The notes under the pieces were generated by a model, which saw only the letters and a program-made list of their open reading frames with translations, was not told where the DNA came from and did not search any database. DNA of 46,141 nucleotides, taken from positions 1 through 46,141 of the forward strand of contig JAQXLR010000084.1 in NCBI GenBank assembly GCA_029012225.1, read 5' to 3'. This document shows, piece by piece, positions 39,565 through 46,141 of the stretch (position 1 is the stretch's first letter; each line of letters starts with the position of its first letter). The DNA comes from Clostridiales bacterium (GTDB lineage Bacteria > Bacillota > Clostridia > Lachnospirales > Lachnospiraceae). The translations under genes were made by a program, and so were the position numbers.

Positions 39565-40712
39565 GCATTCCTCCTCTTAGGGGGCTTTTCCCCCATAAAC
39601 TGATAAAAGTATGTTTTGAGCATTCCGTTGTATATTTTGCGATTCTTATCTGCTTTCCTCCCGATATAACGCTCTGCATCCTCGTATCCCGTTATCAGAT
39701 ACATAGACCATGCATCAAGCTTTCGATAGACCTCCCCAATCTCTCGATAGAGTTTTGGCATTTCCTCAATATTGGAAATGCGCTCTCCGTAAGGTGGATT
39801 TGTTACAAGAAACCCATATTTCTTCGGGTGACGCAATTGCGCCACTGGCCGCTGCTGAAAATGAATCAGATGTCCTACTCCCGCACGCTGCGCATTCTCT
39901 CTGGCCGCTTTTATCACGTCTGCATCTATATCATATCCCTGAATATCCACGTCTACATTGGGCGTAACCAGCTCCTGCGCCTCCTCTATGCACGCATACC
40001 ATAGCTTTCTGTCAATGAAGTTCGTCCACTGCTCCGCCGTAAACTCCCGGTTCATCCCCGGAGCAATGCCTGCTGCCATCATGGCAGCCTCAATTGGAAA
40101 GGTTCCGCTCCCGCAAAAGGGATCCACTAAAATCCGATCCGGCCGCCATGGCGTGAGCATCAAAAGAGCCGCTGCGAGAGTTTCTGTCAGCGGAGCCTTG
40201 CTCGTCATCGTACGATATCCTCTTTTATGCAGGGAATCTCCCGATGTATCCAGAGTAACCGTCACCTCATCCTTGAACAAAAAAATACGAATGGGATAGG
40301 GAGCTCCGTCTTCCAAAAACCAGTCCACCTGATAACGCTGCTTTAGCCGCTCTACTACCGCCTTTTTTGCAATTGACTGAATATCCGATTGACTAAAAAG
40401 CTTACTTTTGATCGAAGCAGCCTTCTTTACCCAGAATTTCCCGTCAGCAGGAATATACTCCTCCCACGGAAGACTTTTGATCCCCTCAAAAAGCTCCTCA
40501 AACGTGACAGCCCGGAATCGCCCCACCTGAACCAAAATGCGCTCCGCCGTCCGCAGAAAAATATTGGCACGGCAGATAGCCTCCGCATCTCCCAGAAAGG
40601 TAACTCTCCCATCCTCTACCCGATCGATCTCATATCCCAAATCATAAATTTCTTTTTTTAACACCGCCTCAAGCCCGAAATGGCATGGAACAACCAACGT
40701 GTATGTTTTCAT
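39561..40712 (-). CDS. THUMP-domain rRNA guanine-N2 methyltransferase (RlmL-type)
   Basis: 383 residues. An N-terminal ferredoxin-like/THUMP region (about 1-160) presents RNA, and a Rossmann methyltransferase domain follows: VDPFCGSGTFPIEAA (SAM site, about 195) and the catalytic TNPPYGERI (about 305). It corresponds to the methyltransferase half of RlmL (YcbY/YpsC group), which makes m2G in 23S rRNA; the second RlmK half of enteric RlmKL is absent, as usual in Firmicutes. A promoter lies close upstream and GAGGAG precedes the ATG. Coupled by a 4-bp overlap to the C1 protease gene. Confidence 0.92.
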   Translation of the reverse strand: MKTYTLVVPCHFGLEAVLKKEIYDLGYEIDRVEDGRVTFLGDAEAICRANIFLRTAERILVQVGRFRAVTFEELFEGIKSLPWEEYIPADGKFWVKKAASIKSKLFSQSDIQSIAKKAVVERLKQRYQVDWFLEDGAPYPIRIFLFKDEVTVTLDTSGDSLHKRGYRTMTSKAPLTETLAAALLMLTPWRPDRILVDPFCGSGTFPIEAAMMAAGIAPGMNREFTAEQWTNFIDRKLWYACIEEAQELVTPNVDVDIQGYDIDADVIKAARENAQRAGVGHLIHFQQRPVAQLRHPKKYGFLVTNPPYGERISNIEEMPKLYREIGEVYRKLDAWSMYLITGYEDAERYIGRKADKNRKIYNGMLKTYFYQFMGEKPPKRRNA

Positions 40713-40748
40713 GAAATCTCCTCAATTCTGTACAAGTCCTTACGTATT

Positions 40749-40777
40749 ATATTATCCGTTCTGTTTTTCCGTGTCAA
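40749..40777 (-). promoter_or_regulatory. Promoter of the methyltransferase gene
   Basis: TTGACA (40772-40777), 17-base spacer, TAATAT (40749-40754) on the minus strand. The -35 box overlaps the stop codon region of the rhodanese gene. Confidence 0.65.
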
Positions 40778-41106
40778 TTCCAACTATTCCTTTCACTCCC
40801 ACAATCGATTCCAAAATTCTTCTCCATCGCACGGATGCCACCCGCTACCGTATACACCCGGTATCCCTGCTCTGCCAGCCTTCTTGCCGCCAAAAGGCTC
40901 GTGCTCCCATGCTCACAGTATAAAACCAAGACACACCGCCTTGGAAAGCGGCAAATCCACCTCTCCATTTCTTCATATGGACAGCTGATGGCATTTTTAT
41001 AATGATGGATGCAATATTGCTCTCTTGGTCTTACGTCAACCAAAATCCCTCGCATCTCTCTTACTATATCGTCAACTTCTCCTGCATGAATGACAGAAAA
41101 TTTCAT
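40774..41106 (-). CDS. Rhodanese-like protein
   Basis: 110 residues, one rhodanese domain. DVRPREQYCIHHYKNAISCP is the first conserved element and the catalytic Cys lies in YCEHGSTS, followed by AARRLAEQGYRVYTVAGGIRA. Single-domain rhodaneses carry persulfide sulfur in the cytoplasm. GGGGG lies just upstream of the ATG. The gene has its own upstream terminator from the previous unit and shares no overlap with neighbours. Confidence 0.92.
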   Translation of the reverse strand: MKFSVIHAGEVDDIVREMRGILVDVRPREQYCIHHYKNAISCPYEEMERWICRFPRRCVLVLYCEHGSTSLLAARRLAEQGYRVYTVAGGIRAMEKNFGIDCGSERNSWN

Positions 41107-41131
41107 CTTTACCCCCTTATCCTATGACAAA

Positions 41132-41173
41132 AAACAGATTACAAAGTTCTACTCTGTAATCTGTTTCTTTTTT
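41132..41173 (-). terminator. Terminator between the Asn-rich small gene and rhodanese
   Basis: AAACAGATTACA/TGTAATCTGTTT makes a 12-bp stem with T-runs on both strands (TGTTTTTTG minus, CTTTTTT plus). It follows the small Asn-rich gene by about 36 bp. Confidence 0.85.
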
Positions 41174-41209
41174 ACATCCTATGCAATTTTGAAAAATAGA
41201 GTTCCTGCT

Positions 41210-41389
41210 TTACTGCTGTTTATCCTCTGCACCGGTCTTGTCCTGTCCGTAAGCATTTGTTCCCTTGTTCGATGCCTTATTGGATGTCTTATTCTTAGAA
41301 GTGTTCTGTCCATTGCTATTCTCATAGCTGTTCTCGTATCCATTTCTGCAATCGGAACCATTGTTCTGTGCATCTGCGTTTCTTGCCAT
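41210..41389 (-). CDS. Small Asn/Ser/Lys-rich protein
   Basis: 59 residues from the ATG at 41389, which has GGAGG six bases upstream; the track's longer TTG start has no such site. The sequence is low-complexity and hydrophilic (NGYENSYENSNGQNTSKNK), with no membrane segment. Short Asn/Gln-rich proteins beginning MARNA or MAKN are familiar to me from Lachnospiraceae but have no assigned function; a spore or stress role is a guess. The other frame (41179-41442) is a shadow. Confidence 0.7.
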   Translation of the reverse strand: MARNADAQNNGSDCRNGYENSYENSNGQNTSKNKTSNKASNKGTNAYGQDKTGAEDKQQ

Positions 41390-41482
41390 TTTTTCCTCCA
41401 TTCCGGTGCCCTGTTTGCACCGTTTGCATTTTTTTGTTGCAACAGTATTATTTGAAAAATGGCTCAAAAATATGCATCCTTT

Positions 41483-43759
41483 TTACATGTCATAAAAATC
41501 CAAATTGTCCTGGAGCTCCTGTGTGATCTTGCCTCCTGCCTTTAAATATTTATCGTACACACCATGAATACGCTGAACTTTTTTCGCATTTTGGATATCC
41601 ATCCGATGCAGTCCGCTCTCGTACATCGGATTCGCCTTAAGGCTCTGGCGTATCGGCTTTGCAAACGGGCAGTAAGAAATCAAAATCTCTCTTGCAATCT
41701 TATTTAACCGGAAGCTTCCTCGCGATTCATATTTAATCCAATTCTGGTAATCTTTTACAAAGACCTCGCGATAATTATTGCGTCCTCGTATCAGTGCAAG
41801 CTTAATCTTCTCCTTTGTCTCCGGAGACAGTTCATGATTTTTCTTATAAAACTGCATATAATCACAGTATTCTGCTGTCAAAGACTTCTCGCGGATATCG
41901 TTCCAGTGTACACCCTGAATCTTACGGCAGATTTCCCAGCGATATCTTCCCACCGTATCCACCATCATGTCGTCCAAATCTACAGACGTAAAGATCGGAA
42001 ACATAAATCTTGCCGGTGTGTCCCTTCTAATTCCTGCCGTCTCCTGCCACATCTGCGCTCTTGTTCCCGCATTGGGCATGAGGATAATATTGGGCATTAC
42101 CTCCTTCATAATCATCTCACGGTTGATGCCCTTATCCGGATCAGAAAACATTGTTTCCCGATAAAAAGCAGAATAATCAATCTTTCGTAGCTTATCCAGT
42201 GACTCCTCCAGCTTCTGCACGGTAACCAGCATTTTATCAATAGAGTTAATCAAATCATGCTCTGCCAGCAAAGGACAAAATGTCGATATTTTCCCATAGG
42301 TAATTCGATTCCCGGAAGCAAACATATTTTGAATCTCGTACTTGACCTTCATCTCTACGTTTTCCGTATAAGCTTTTACCTGATCTGCACGAAGCTTTCC
42401 TGTCTTTTTTAGCTCATTCAGATAACCAATATAGTCTAAGTCAAACTCGTTCTTTGATGGCTCGTTTACTCCCTCATAGATGCTTTTCAACCAGGCATAA
42501 ATTGTGAATACATTGTCGGAGCTGCAGACATCCAGATGCTCCGTCAAATCATAAAGAATATTCGCGTTCTCTTCCCCTACCAGCTGCACATCCATAAATC
42601 CAAAATTCAAGAACATTTCCAAGATGGGAGACAGCTCCTCCTGCTCCTTCATTGCGCGCATAAATACCTTGTAGTAAACGTCATAGAACACCTGCGTCAT
42701 ACGCTTGCGGAGCTTTGATACCTCTGCATCCGTAGAGAGCATATCCGGAAGCTCCTTATATTGTGTTACCATGGCGCACATTTCATCGATATCCTTTTGC
42801 GCATAATTTGCATAGGTAAGAATATGTAACAGGCAGTTCTCGGCAACTGGTTCTTCCTCCTCCCACGACTCCTTTTTCTCGGAATCTTCCTCCTCGGAAG
42901 AAGACAGTGTCTGCTTTTGATAGGCATCGGCTCTGCTTGTAATTAGCGCTTCCTCATAAATGCCAAGCTTTTTGATGACCTCGAGCATTCGATCCATCAT
43001 TTCCGTAATCGGCGTTACATCAAGATTCTTCTTTTTGATACGTAACTCCAGCCCATAATACAAGGCCAAAAGATCATTGCCGGACTCTGACAATAAAATA
43101 TCTCGATTATACCTCAGATATTCTGTCATCTCGACGATTCCCTTTACAATCCGTCTTGTCTGATAGGAAATTTCCATTATCGTGCCGATACAAAGGGAAT
43201 CCTCCTTTTGCATCAGACTCACATACTCCTCTAAATATTGTCCGGTCAGGCTGTTGCTGTTGCTTATCTCCCAATTTTCTACCCGATGCTCAATCTCCAA
43301 AGGCTTAAAATTCTCAATTCGAGAAAAAGTATTGCTCTCCAGCTGATATTTTGCACACTGTGCCGTATAGTCACTGTATTGCTGCTCCACAAAGGAGTGA
43401 AACTGCCGTGCCATATGATAAAACCCACTGTAGGTTTTAAGCAGCGTCTGCCGCTGATGCAATACCGCTCGAAGCAAGGTACTGCGCTTGCTTATCTCGC
43501 CATGAATCATTTTAGCCATATCCTCTGCCGATTCACAGGCAAAGGCCGCAAGAACACAATCATCACTTGCAATATAATCACACAGATAACGCTCTGCGTC
43601 AGAAATCCCGATAATTGAATTTTTCCCCAGCATAATCCTTGCATAGGAATTACGCTGCACAACATTCCCCTCAAGTATAATATACCATTTTCGGACTTTA
43701 TCCTTCTGCTTTGCAATTACCTGATGCTTCTGAACCTTTACTACATTTCCATTATCCAT
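41483..43759 (-). CDS. Large protein with N-terminal cyclic-nucleotide-binding-like domain
   Basis: 758 residues, no signal peptide or membrane helix. The first 110 residues resemble a cyclic-nucleotide-binding jelly roll (VRKWYIILEGNVVQR, then KNSIIGISDAERYLCDY), but I cannot see an intact phosphate-binding cassette. The remainder is long, helical and Glu/Lys-rich, with an acidic Ser/Glu stretch (SSSEEEDSEKKESWEEEEP) near residue 295. The last 180 residues hold RDTPARFMFPIFTSVDLDDM and an ordered Arg-rich region. There is no output domain (no HTH, kinase or cyclase). Conserved in its family as far as I recall; function unknown. It has its own promoter and AGGAGG upstream. Confidence 0.85.
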   Translation of the reverse strand: MDNGNVVKVQKHQVIAKQKDKVRKWYIILEGNVVQRNSYARIMLGKNSIIGISDAERYLCDYIASDDCVLAAFACESAEDMAKMIHGEISKRSTLLRAVLHQRQTLLKTYSGFYHMARQFHSFVEQQYSDYTAQCAKYQLESNTFSRIENFKPLEIEHRVENWEISNSNSLTGQYLEEYVSLMQKEDSLCIGTIMEISYQTRRIVKGIVEMTEYLRYNRDILLSESGNDLLALYYGLELRIKKKNLDVTPITEMMDRMLEVIKKLGIYEEALITSRADAYQKQTLSSSEEEDSEKKESWEEEEPVAENCLLHILTYANYAQKDIDEMCAMVTQYKELPDMLSTDAEVSKLRKRMTQVFYDVYYKVFMRAMKEQEELSPILEMFLNFGFMDVQLVGEENANILYDLTEHLDVCSSDNVFTIYAWLKSIYEGVNEPSKNEFDLDYIGYLNELKKTGKLRADQVKAYTENVEMKVKYEIQNMFASGNRITYGKISTFCPLLAEHDLINSIDKMLVTVQKLEESLDKLRKIDYSAFYRETMFSDPDKGINREMIMKEVMPNIILMPNAGTRAQMWQETAGIRRDTPARFMFPIFTSVDLDDMMVDTVGRYRWEICRKIQGVHWNDIREKSLTAEYCDYMQFYKKNHELSPETKEKIKLALIRGRNNYREVFVKDYQNWIKYESRGSFRLNKIAREILISYCPFAKPIRQSLKANPMYESGLHRMDIQNAKKVQRIHGVYDKYLKAGGKITQELQDNLDFYDM

Positions 43760-43821
43760 ATGTATCCTGCCGCCTCCTGATGTTTTCCTTTGTATACTTT
43801 CTGTATAGCTATGTGTTTTTT

Positions 43822-43850
43822 ATTTTACACTTTTTTCCTAATTTTCGCAA
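43822..43850 (-). promoter_or_regulatory. Promoter of the large cNMP-domain-like gene
   Basis: TTGCGA (43845-43850), 17-base spacer, TAAAAT (43822-43827) on the minus strand, just past the stop codon of the acyltransferase gene and about 60 bp before the start at 43759. Confidence 0.6.
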
Positions 43851-43853
43851 TAG

Positions 43854-44942
43854 TCACGAAAGGCATTTTGTAGCCACACCACGCTTCCTGTTTTTCATGC
43901 TTCGCATCAAGCAATCGTCCGCTTCATAAAAGGCAAGTCCCAAAGGAATCAAAATCAAAACATGAAAAGGAACGGCAAAATACCATACCGCATCCATAAG
44001 CGCTCCTCCTAAATCAAAATGATAGTAAACCATCTGCACTAAGAAGATATGATAGGAGGCCTTTCCAATCCATGCCAATAGTCTGCCTGCTCCTCCCTTT
44101 ATCGTACTGTGATAAAACTTACGAAATAATAAAATTACAATCGGAAAAATATAAAAAGCCACGGGCATTGCCGTCGTCTTCCAGTATGGAAACAACGGCA
44201 AATCCTTCTCAAAACCAAATACTGCCACCAGATATGCCATTCCAAGCAAAAACATGAAAATCATCTGATAACGCTTTACCCTATGCTTGGGATACAGATA
44301 TAGGTAGCATCCAAATGCAATCAACAAAAGATATCGCCCTATGCTCAAACGATAATAATATTTTTCCATCTCCATATACTTCACTGCAATTTCAAACAGT
44401 AAATTAAGCATTCCCGCAGCAAAAAGACCAAGCTTTGCATTTTTCTCCACCAGCATATATAAAATCGGAAAGATGACCAGAAATTGAAGCATAATCGGAA
44501 CATAGTAACTTCCTGGTCCATATGCACCCAGCAAAAAAATACGCAGCGGCCGGATACTTCTGTCCCCCAGATAAAGCAGAATCATCTCAATCAGACAAAT
44601 GACAAAAAAAGGACTCAAAAAACGAATGAGCTTTGGCTTGATGGTTTGCCATCCATACATTCTTCCCAGATTTCCGCCTGTATTTCTCCTGTTCGACATG
44701 GCAAAATTATATCCACTTATCATCATAAATATAGGTACAGCCATATTAATCAACATCGTAAAAAAAGGAGAGGTCTTATCCTTCCAATCATAATGTGTCA
44801 CGATTACCATAAGTACACATATCGCCTTTAAATAATCCAAAAACTGGATTCTATTCTCCTGCTGTAAAATCGTTTCTCTGCTCTGCAATCTCATTTTCTT
44901 CCATTCTTCTCTTGTTTTCATACTACATAAAGAATCCATCAT
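43854..44942 (-). CDS. Acyltransferase-3 family membrane protein
   Basis: Up to 362 residues with about ten membrane helices. The family motif is RIQFLDYLKAICVLMVIVTH at residues 31-50, with the catalytic His in THYDW; AVPIFMMISGYNF follows. Acyltransferase-3 proteins move acyl (often acetyl) groups onto sugars of wall or surface glycans from the cytoplasmic side. The start is uncertain: ATG at 44942 has no ribosome-binding site, while the ATG at 44894 follows GGAAG and would trim 16 residues. The ending RKRGVATKCLS is basic. It stands alone between the tRNA array and the large unknown gene. Confidence 0.88.
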   Translation of the reverse strand: MMDSLCSMKTREEWKKMRLQSRETILQQENRIQFLDYLKAICVLMVIVTHYDWKDKTSPFFTMLINMAVPIFMMISGYNFAMSNRRNTGGNLGRMYGWQTIKPKLIRFLSPFFVICLIEMILLYLGDRSIRPLRIFLLGAYGPGSYYVPIMLQFLVIFPILYMLVEKNAKLGLFAAGMLNLLFEIAVKYMEMEKYYYRLSIGRYLLLIAFGCYLYLYPKHRVKRYQMIFMFLLGMAYLVAVFGFEKDLPLFPYWKTTAMPVAFYIFPIVILLFRKFYHSTIKGGAGRLLAWIGKASYHIFLVQMVYYHFDLGGALMDAVWYFAVPFHVLILIPLGLAFYEADDCLMRSMKNRKRGVATKCLS

Positions 44943-44948
44943 GCAAGA

Positions 44949-44980
44949 AGCGGAAACGTGGAATAATCCACATTTCCGCT
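44949..44980 (-). terminator. Hairpin ending the eight-tRNA array
   Basis: AGCGGAAACGTGGA/TCCACATTTCCGCT is a 14-bp stem with one G-T pair, 10 bp past the 3' end of tRNA-Arg(ACG) on the minus strand. The following U-run is weak (CTTCTTG), so ending efficiency is uncertain and read-through into the acyltransferase gene is possible. Confidence 0.6.
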
Positions 44981-44989
44981 CCCATTATA

Positions 44990-45063
44990 CGTGCGCGAGA
45001 GGATTCGAACCCCCGACACCTTGGTCCGTAGCCAAGTGCTCTATCCAGCTGAGCTACGCACAC
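44990..45063 (-). tRNA. tRNA-Arg(ACG)
   Basis: Acceptor GTGTGCG/CGCGCAC, anticodon loop CTACGGA with anticodon ACG (read as ICG after deamination), discriminator G. Last tRNA of the rrn-linked array. Confidence 0.96.
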
Positions 45064-45159
45064 ATATTTCCTTGTATCGCTTGATACAGCATATCATTTG
45101 ATATTTCGTATCTTTTGATACTGTGCATCATCTGAGATTCTTGTCTGAAATGATGCAAC
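45064..45159 (-). other. tRNA spacer with a series of small hairpins
   Basis: The 96-bp gap between tRNA-Leu and tRNA-Arg contains back-to-back inverted repeats: TGTATC/GATACA, ATATCA/TGATAT, GTATC/GATAC and GCATCAT/ATGATGC. No gene is present. They are likely to fold in the precursor and may guide processing. Confidence 0.5.
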
Positions 45160-45243
45160 TGCCGGCGACCGGAATCGAACCGGTACTGTATTTCTACAAC
45201 AGGATTTTAAGTCCTGCGCGTCTGCCTGTTCCGCCACGCCGGC
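45160..45243 (-). tRNA. tRNA-Leu(UAA)
   Basis: 84 nt with a long variable arm. Acceptor GCCGGCG/CGCCGGC, anticodon loop CTTAAAA with anticodon TAA, discriminator A. A 9-bp hairpin (TTTTACAAC/GTTGTAAAA) fills the spacer to tRNA-Val. Confidence 0.97.
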
Positions 45244-45266
45244 ATTTTACAACTATTGTTGTAAAA

Positions 45267-45339
45267 TGGGACCTATAGGGCTCGAACCTATGACCCTCTG
45301 CTTGTAAGGCAGATGCTCTCCCAGCTGAGCTAAGATCCC
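45267..45339 (-). tRNA. tRNA-Val(UAC)
   Basis: Acceptor GGGATCT/AGGTCCC, anticodon loop CTTACAA with anticodon TAC, discriminator A. Confidence 0.97.
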
Positions 45340-45397
45340 ATGCGTTACTTGTAGTGAGTGTAACAACAGTAAATCGCATCTATCACACTACTACGAA

Positions 45398-45471
45398 CGA
45401 CCCAGAAGAGACTCGAACTCTCGACCTCCGCCGTGACAGGGCGGCGCTCTAACCAACTGAGCCACTGGGCC
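45398..45471 (-). tRNA. tRNA-Asp(GUC)
   Basis: Acceptor GGCCCAG/CTGGGTC, anticodon loop CTGTCAC with anticodon GTC, discriminator G as expected for aspartate. Confidence 0.97.
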
Positions 45472-45495
45472 ATATCTACATTTTATTGAAACTAG

Positions 45496-45569
45496 TGGAC
45501 CATCGGGGACTCGAACCCAGGACCGACCGGTTATGAGCCGGTTGCTCTAACCAACTGAGCTAAAGGTCC
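45496..45569 (-). tRNA. tRNA-Met(CAU), elongator type, with stem mismatches
   Basis: Anticodon arm ACCGG/CCGGT with loop CTCATAA (CAT). A paired 1-72 and the GGACCTT acceptor mark an elongator rather than an initiator, though a tRNA-Ile(CAU) whose C is modified to lysidine cannot be excluded by eye. The 3' side reads CCCCG then ATGGTCC, which leaves a T-C mismatch in the T-stem (50-64) and T-T in the acceptor (6-67). Confidence 0.85.
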
Positions 45570-45573
45570 AAAA

Positions 45574-45646
45574 AGCCGATGATCGGACTCGAACCGATAA
45601 CCTGCTGATTACAAATCAGCTGCTCTGCCAATTGAGCCACATCGGC
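45574..45646 (-). tRNA. tRNA-Thr(UGU)
   Basis: Perfect cloverleaf: acceptor GCCGATG/CATCGGC, anticodon loop TTTGTAA with anticodon TGT, T-stem ATCGG/CCGAT, discriminator T. It is directly followed (upstream in transcription) by two degenerate copies of its 5' half. Confidence 0.97.
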
Positions 45647-45822
45647 ATACCTTCTTCAGCTGATTTGTAATCAGCACTCTGCCTATGCTTGACTCGTTTC
45701 ACTCATCAATCATCATGAATTGAGCCATATCGGCATATCTTCTTCAGCTGATTTGTAATCAGCACTCTGTCTTCGCTTGATTCGTTCCCCTCATCAATCG
45801 CCACAAATTGAGCCATATCGGC
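45647..45822 (-). repeat. Two 88-bp tandem repeats derived from tRNA-Thr
   Basis: Units 45647-45734 and 45735-45822 are about 87 percent identical by eye. Each ends (plus strand) in AATTGAGCCATATCGGC, matching the acceptor/D-arm 5' half of tRNA-Thr, and contains ACTCTG plus an anticodon-stem-like GCTGATTTGTAATCAGC whose loop is inverted relative to the real gene. An insertion of about 34 bp splits the D-arm part. They lack the 3' half and cannot fold into a tRNA. Confidence 0.8.
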
Positions 45823-45835
45823 GCGTAATTTCAAG

Positions 45836-45907
45836 TGACCCCAACGGGAATCGAACCCGTGTTACCGCCGTGAAAGGGCGATGTCTTGACCGCTTGACCA
45901 TGGGGCC
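45836..45907 (-). tRNA. tRNA-Glu(UUC)
   Basis: Acceptor GGCCCCA/TGGGGTC, anticodon loop CTTTCAC with anticodon TTC, discriminator A. Confidence 0.96.
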
Positions 45908-45982
45908 GGATATCATTTGGTGTCTAAAAAAGTAATAAAAATTATGTCCTGTAGTACTTTAATGATTACAGAGCATAAAAAA

Positions 45983-46055
45983 CTCCCCGAGTAGGACTTG
46001 AACCTACGACAGCGCGGTTAACAGCCGCGTGCTCTACCGACTGAGCTATCGAGGA
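45983..46055 (-). tRNA. tRNA-Asn(GUU)
   Basis: Acceptor TCCTCGA/TCGGGGA, anticodon loop CTGTTAA with anticodon GTT, discriminator G. First tRNA of the array; in clostridia tRNA-Asn often follows 5S rRNA directly. Confidence 0.97.
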
Positions 46056-46141
46056 ATACATAGACTTCATAAAAAAGAAGTCACATAATAGATAAAAGGT
46101 TATACCTTCAAAACTTCATACAGATTTCCGAAAAACTATCT
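46056..46141 (-). other. Spacer between rRNA operon and tRNA array (right edge)
   Basis: No gene. A small hairpin GACTTC/GAAGTC lies at 46063-46082. The sequence ACCTTCAAAACTTCATACAG near the edge resembles rRNA-operon spacer sequence. I infer that the end of an rRNA operon, probably 5S, lies just beyond base 46141 and that the tRNAs are co-transcribed with it. Confidence 0.5.

Overview
The window looks like a chromosomal segment of a Gram-positive, low-to-moderate G+C anaerobe of the Lachnospiraceae (Clostridia). The evidence is a run of proteins typical of that family: the ClpC-X-RadA order, AgcS and MATE transporters, PPi-type phosphofructokinase, DUF6320, a GH33 sialidase with FIVAR repeats, and tRNA arrays behind an rRNA operon. 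I do not name a species. No phage, plasmid, IS element or CRISPR array is visible. Both ends look like rRNA operon flanks. At the left, two tandem consensus promoters fire leftward out of the window into an rrn-type leader. At the right, an eight-tRNA array reads leftward from just beyond the edge, where 5S/23S rRNA would be expected.

Layout: (1) 1-1143 holds the rrn leader and promoters and a decayed BspA-type leucine-rich-repeat surface protein. (2) 1144-9654 is a collinear minus-strand block. From upstream to downstream it holds a secreted SH3b/glucosaminidase-like wall hydrolase ending in a dockerin, a membrane-anchored protein with a cohesin-like domain, ClpC, a small unknown protein and RadA; a consensus promoter sits at 9699-9727. 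(3) 9823-11064 is a PPi-type phosphofructokinase on the plus strand. (4) 11039-13983 is an acyltransferase/condensation-like protein, DUF6320 membrane protein and esterase cluster. (5) 14182-19033 is a heterodimeric ABC exporter and an AgcS amino-acid symporter. (6) 19163-22228 is a surface sialidase. (7) 22526-25042 holds two small unknown genes, a DUF454 protein, MntP under a yybP-ykoY manganese riboswitch, and a YdcF-like protein. (8) 25205-27906 is a MarR regulator with paired palindromic operators, a membrane-anchored choloylglycine/NAAA-type amide hydrolase and a DegV fatty-acid-binding protein. (9) 28022-33768 holds two MATE exporters, PnuC, a cytidylate-kinase-like protein, a second MarR with a perfect palindromic operator, and a small autoregulated HTH/membrane-protein unit. 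(10) 33869-34771 is an AT-rich patch with a GNAT gene flanked by two decayed, related gene fragments. (11) 34857-35628 is a six-tRNA operon with promoter and terminator. (12) 35663-44942 holds housekeeping and cell-wall genes (YfcE-like phosphodiesterase, RdgB, N-acetylmuramoyl-L-alanine amidase, papain-like protease, THUMP rRNA methyltransferase, rhodanese), a large cyclic-nucleotide-domain-like unknown and an acyltransferase. (13) 44990-46055 is the eight-tRNA array with an 88-bp duplicated pseudo-tRNA.

The most distinctive feature is the adjacent dockerin-bearing wall hydrolase and cohesin-bearing membrane protein. It suggests a non-cellulosomal cohesin-dockerin pair that tethers a peptidoglycan hydrolase at the cell surface, encoded directly upstream of clpC. 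The second is the MarR / N-acyl-amide hydrolase / DegV unit, which may link amide-bound acyl-chain release to fatty-acid uptake. Three separate regulators carry sharp palindromic operators laid over their own promoters. All functional calls come from reading motifs by eye; no database search was possible.
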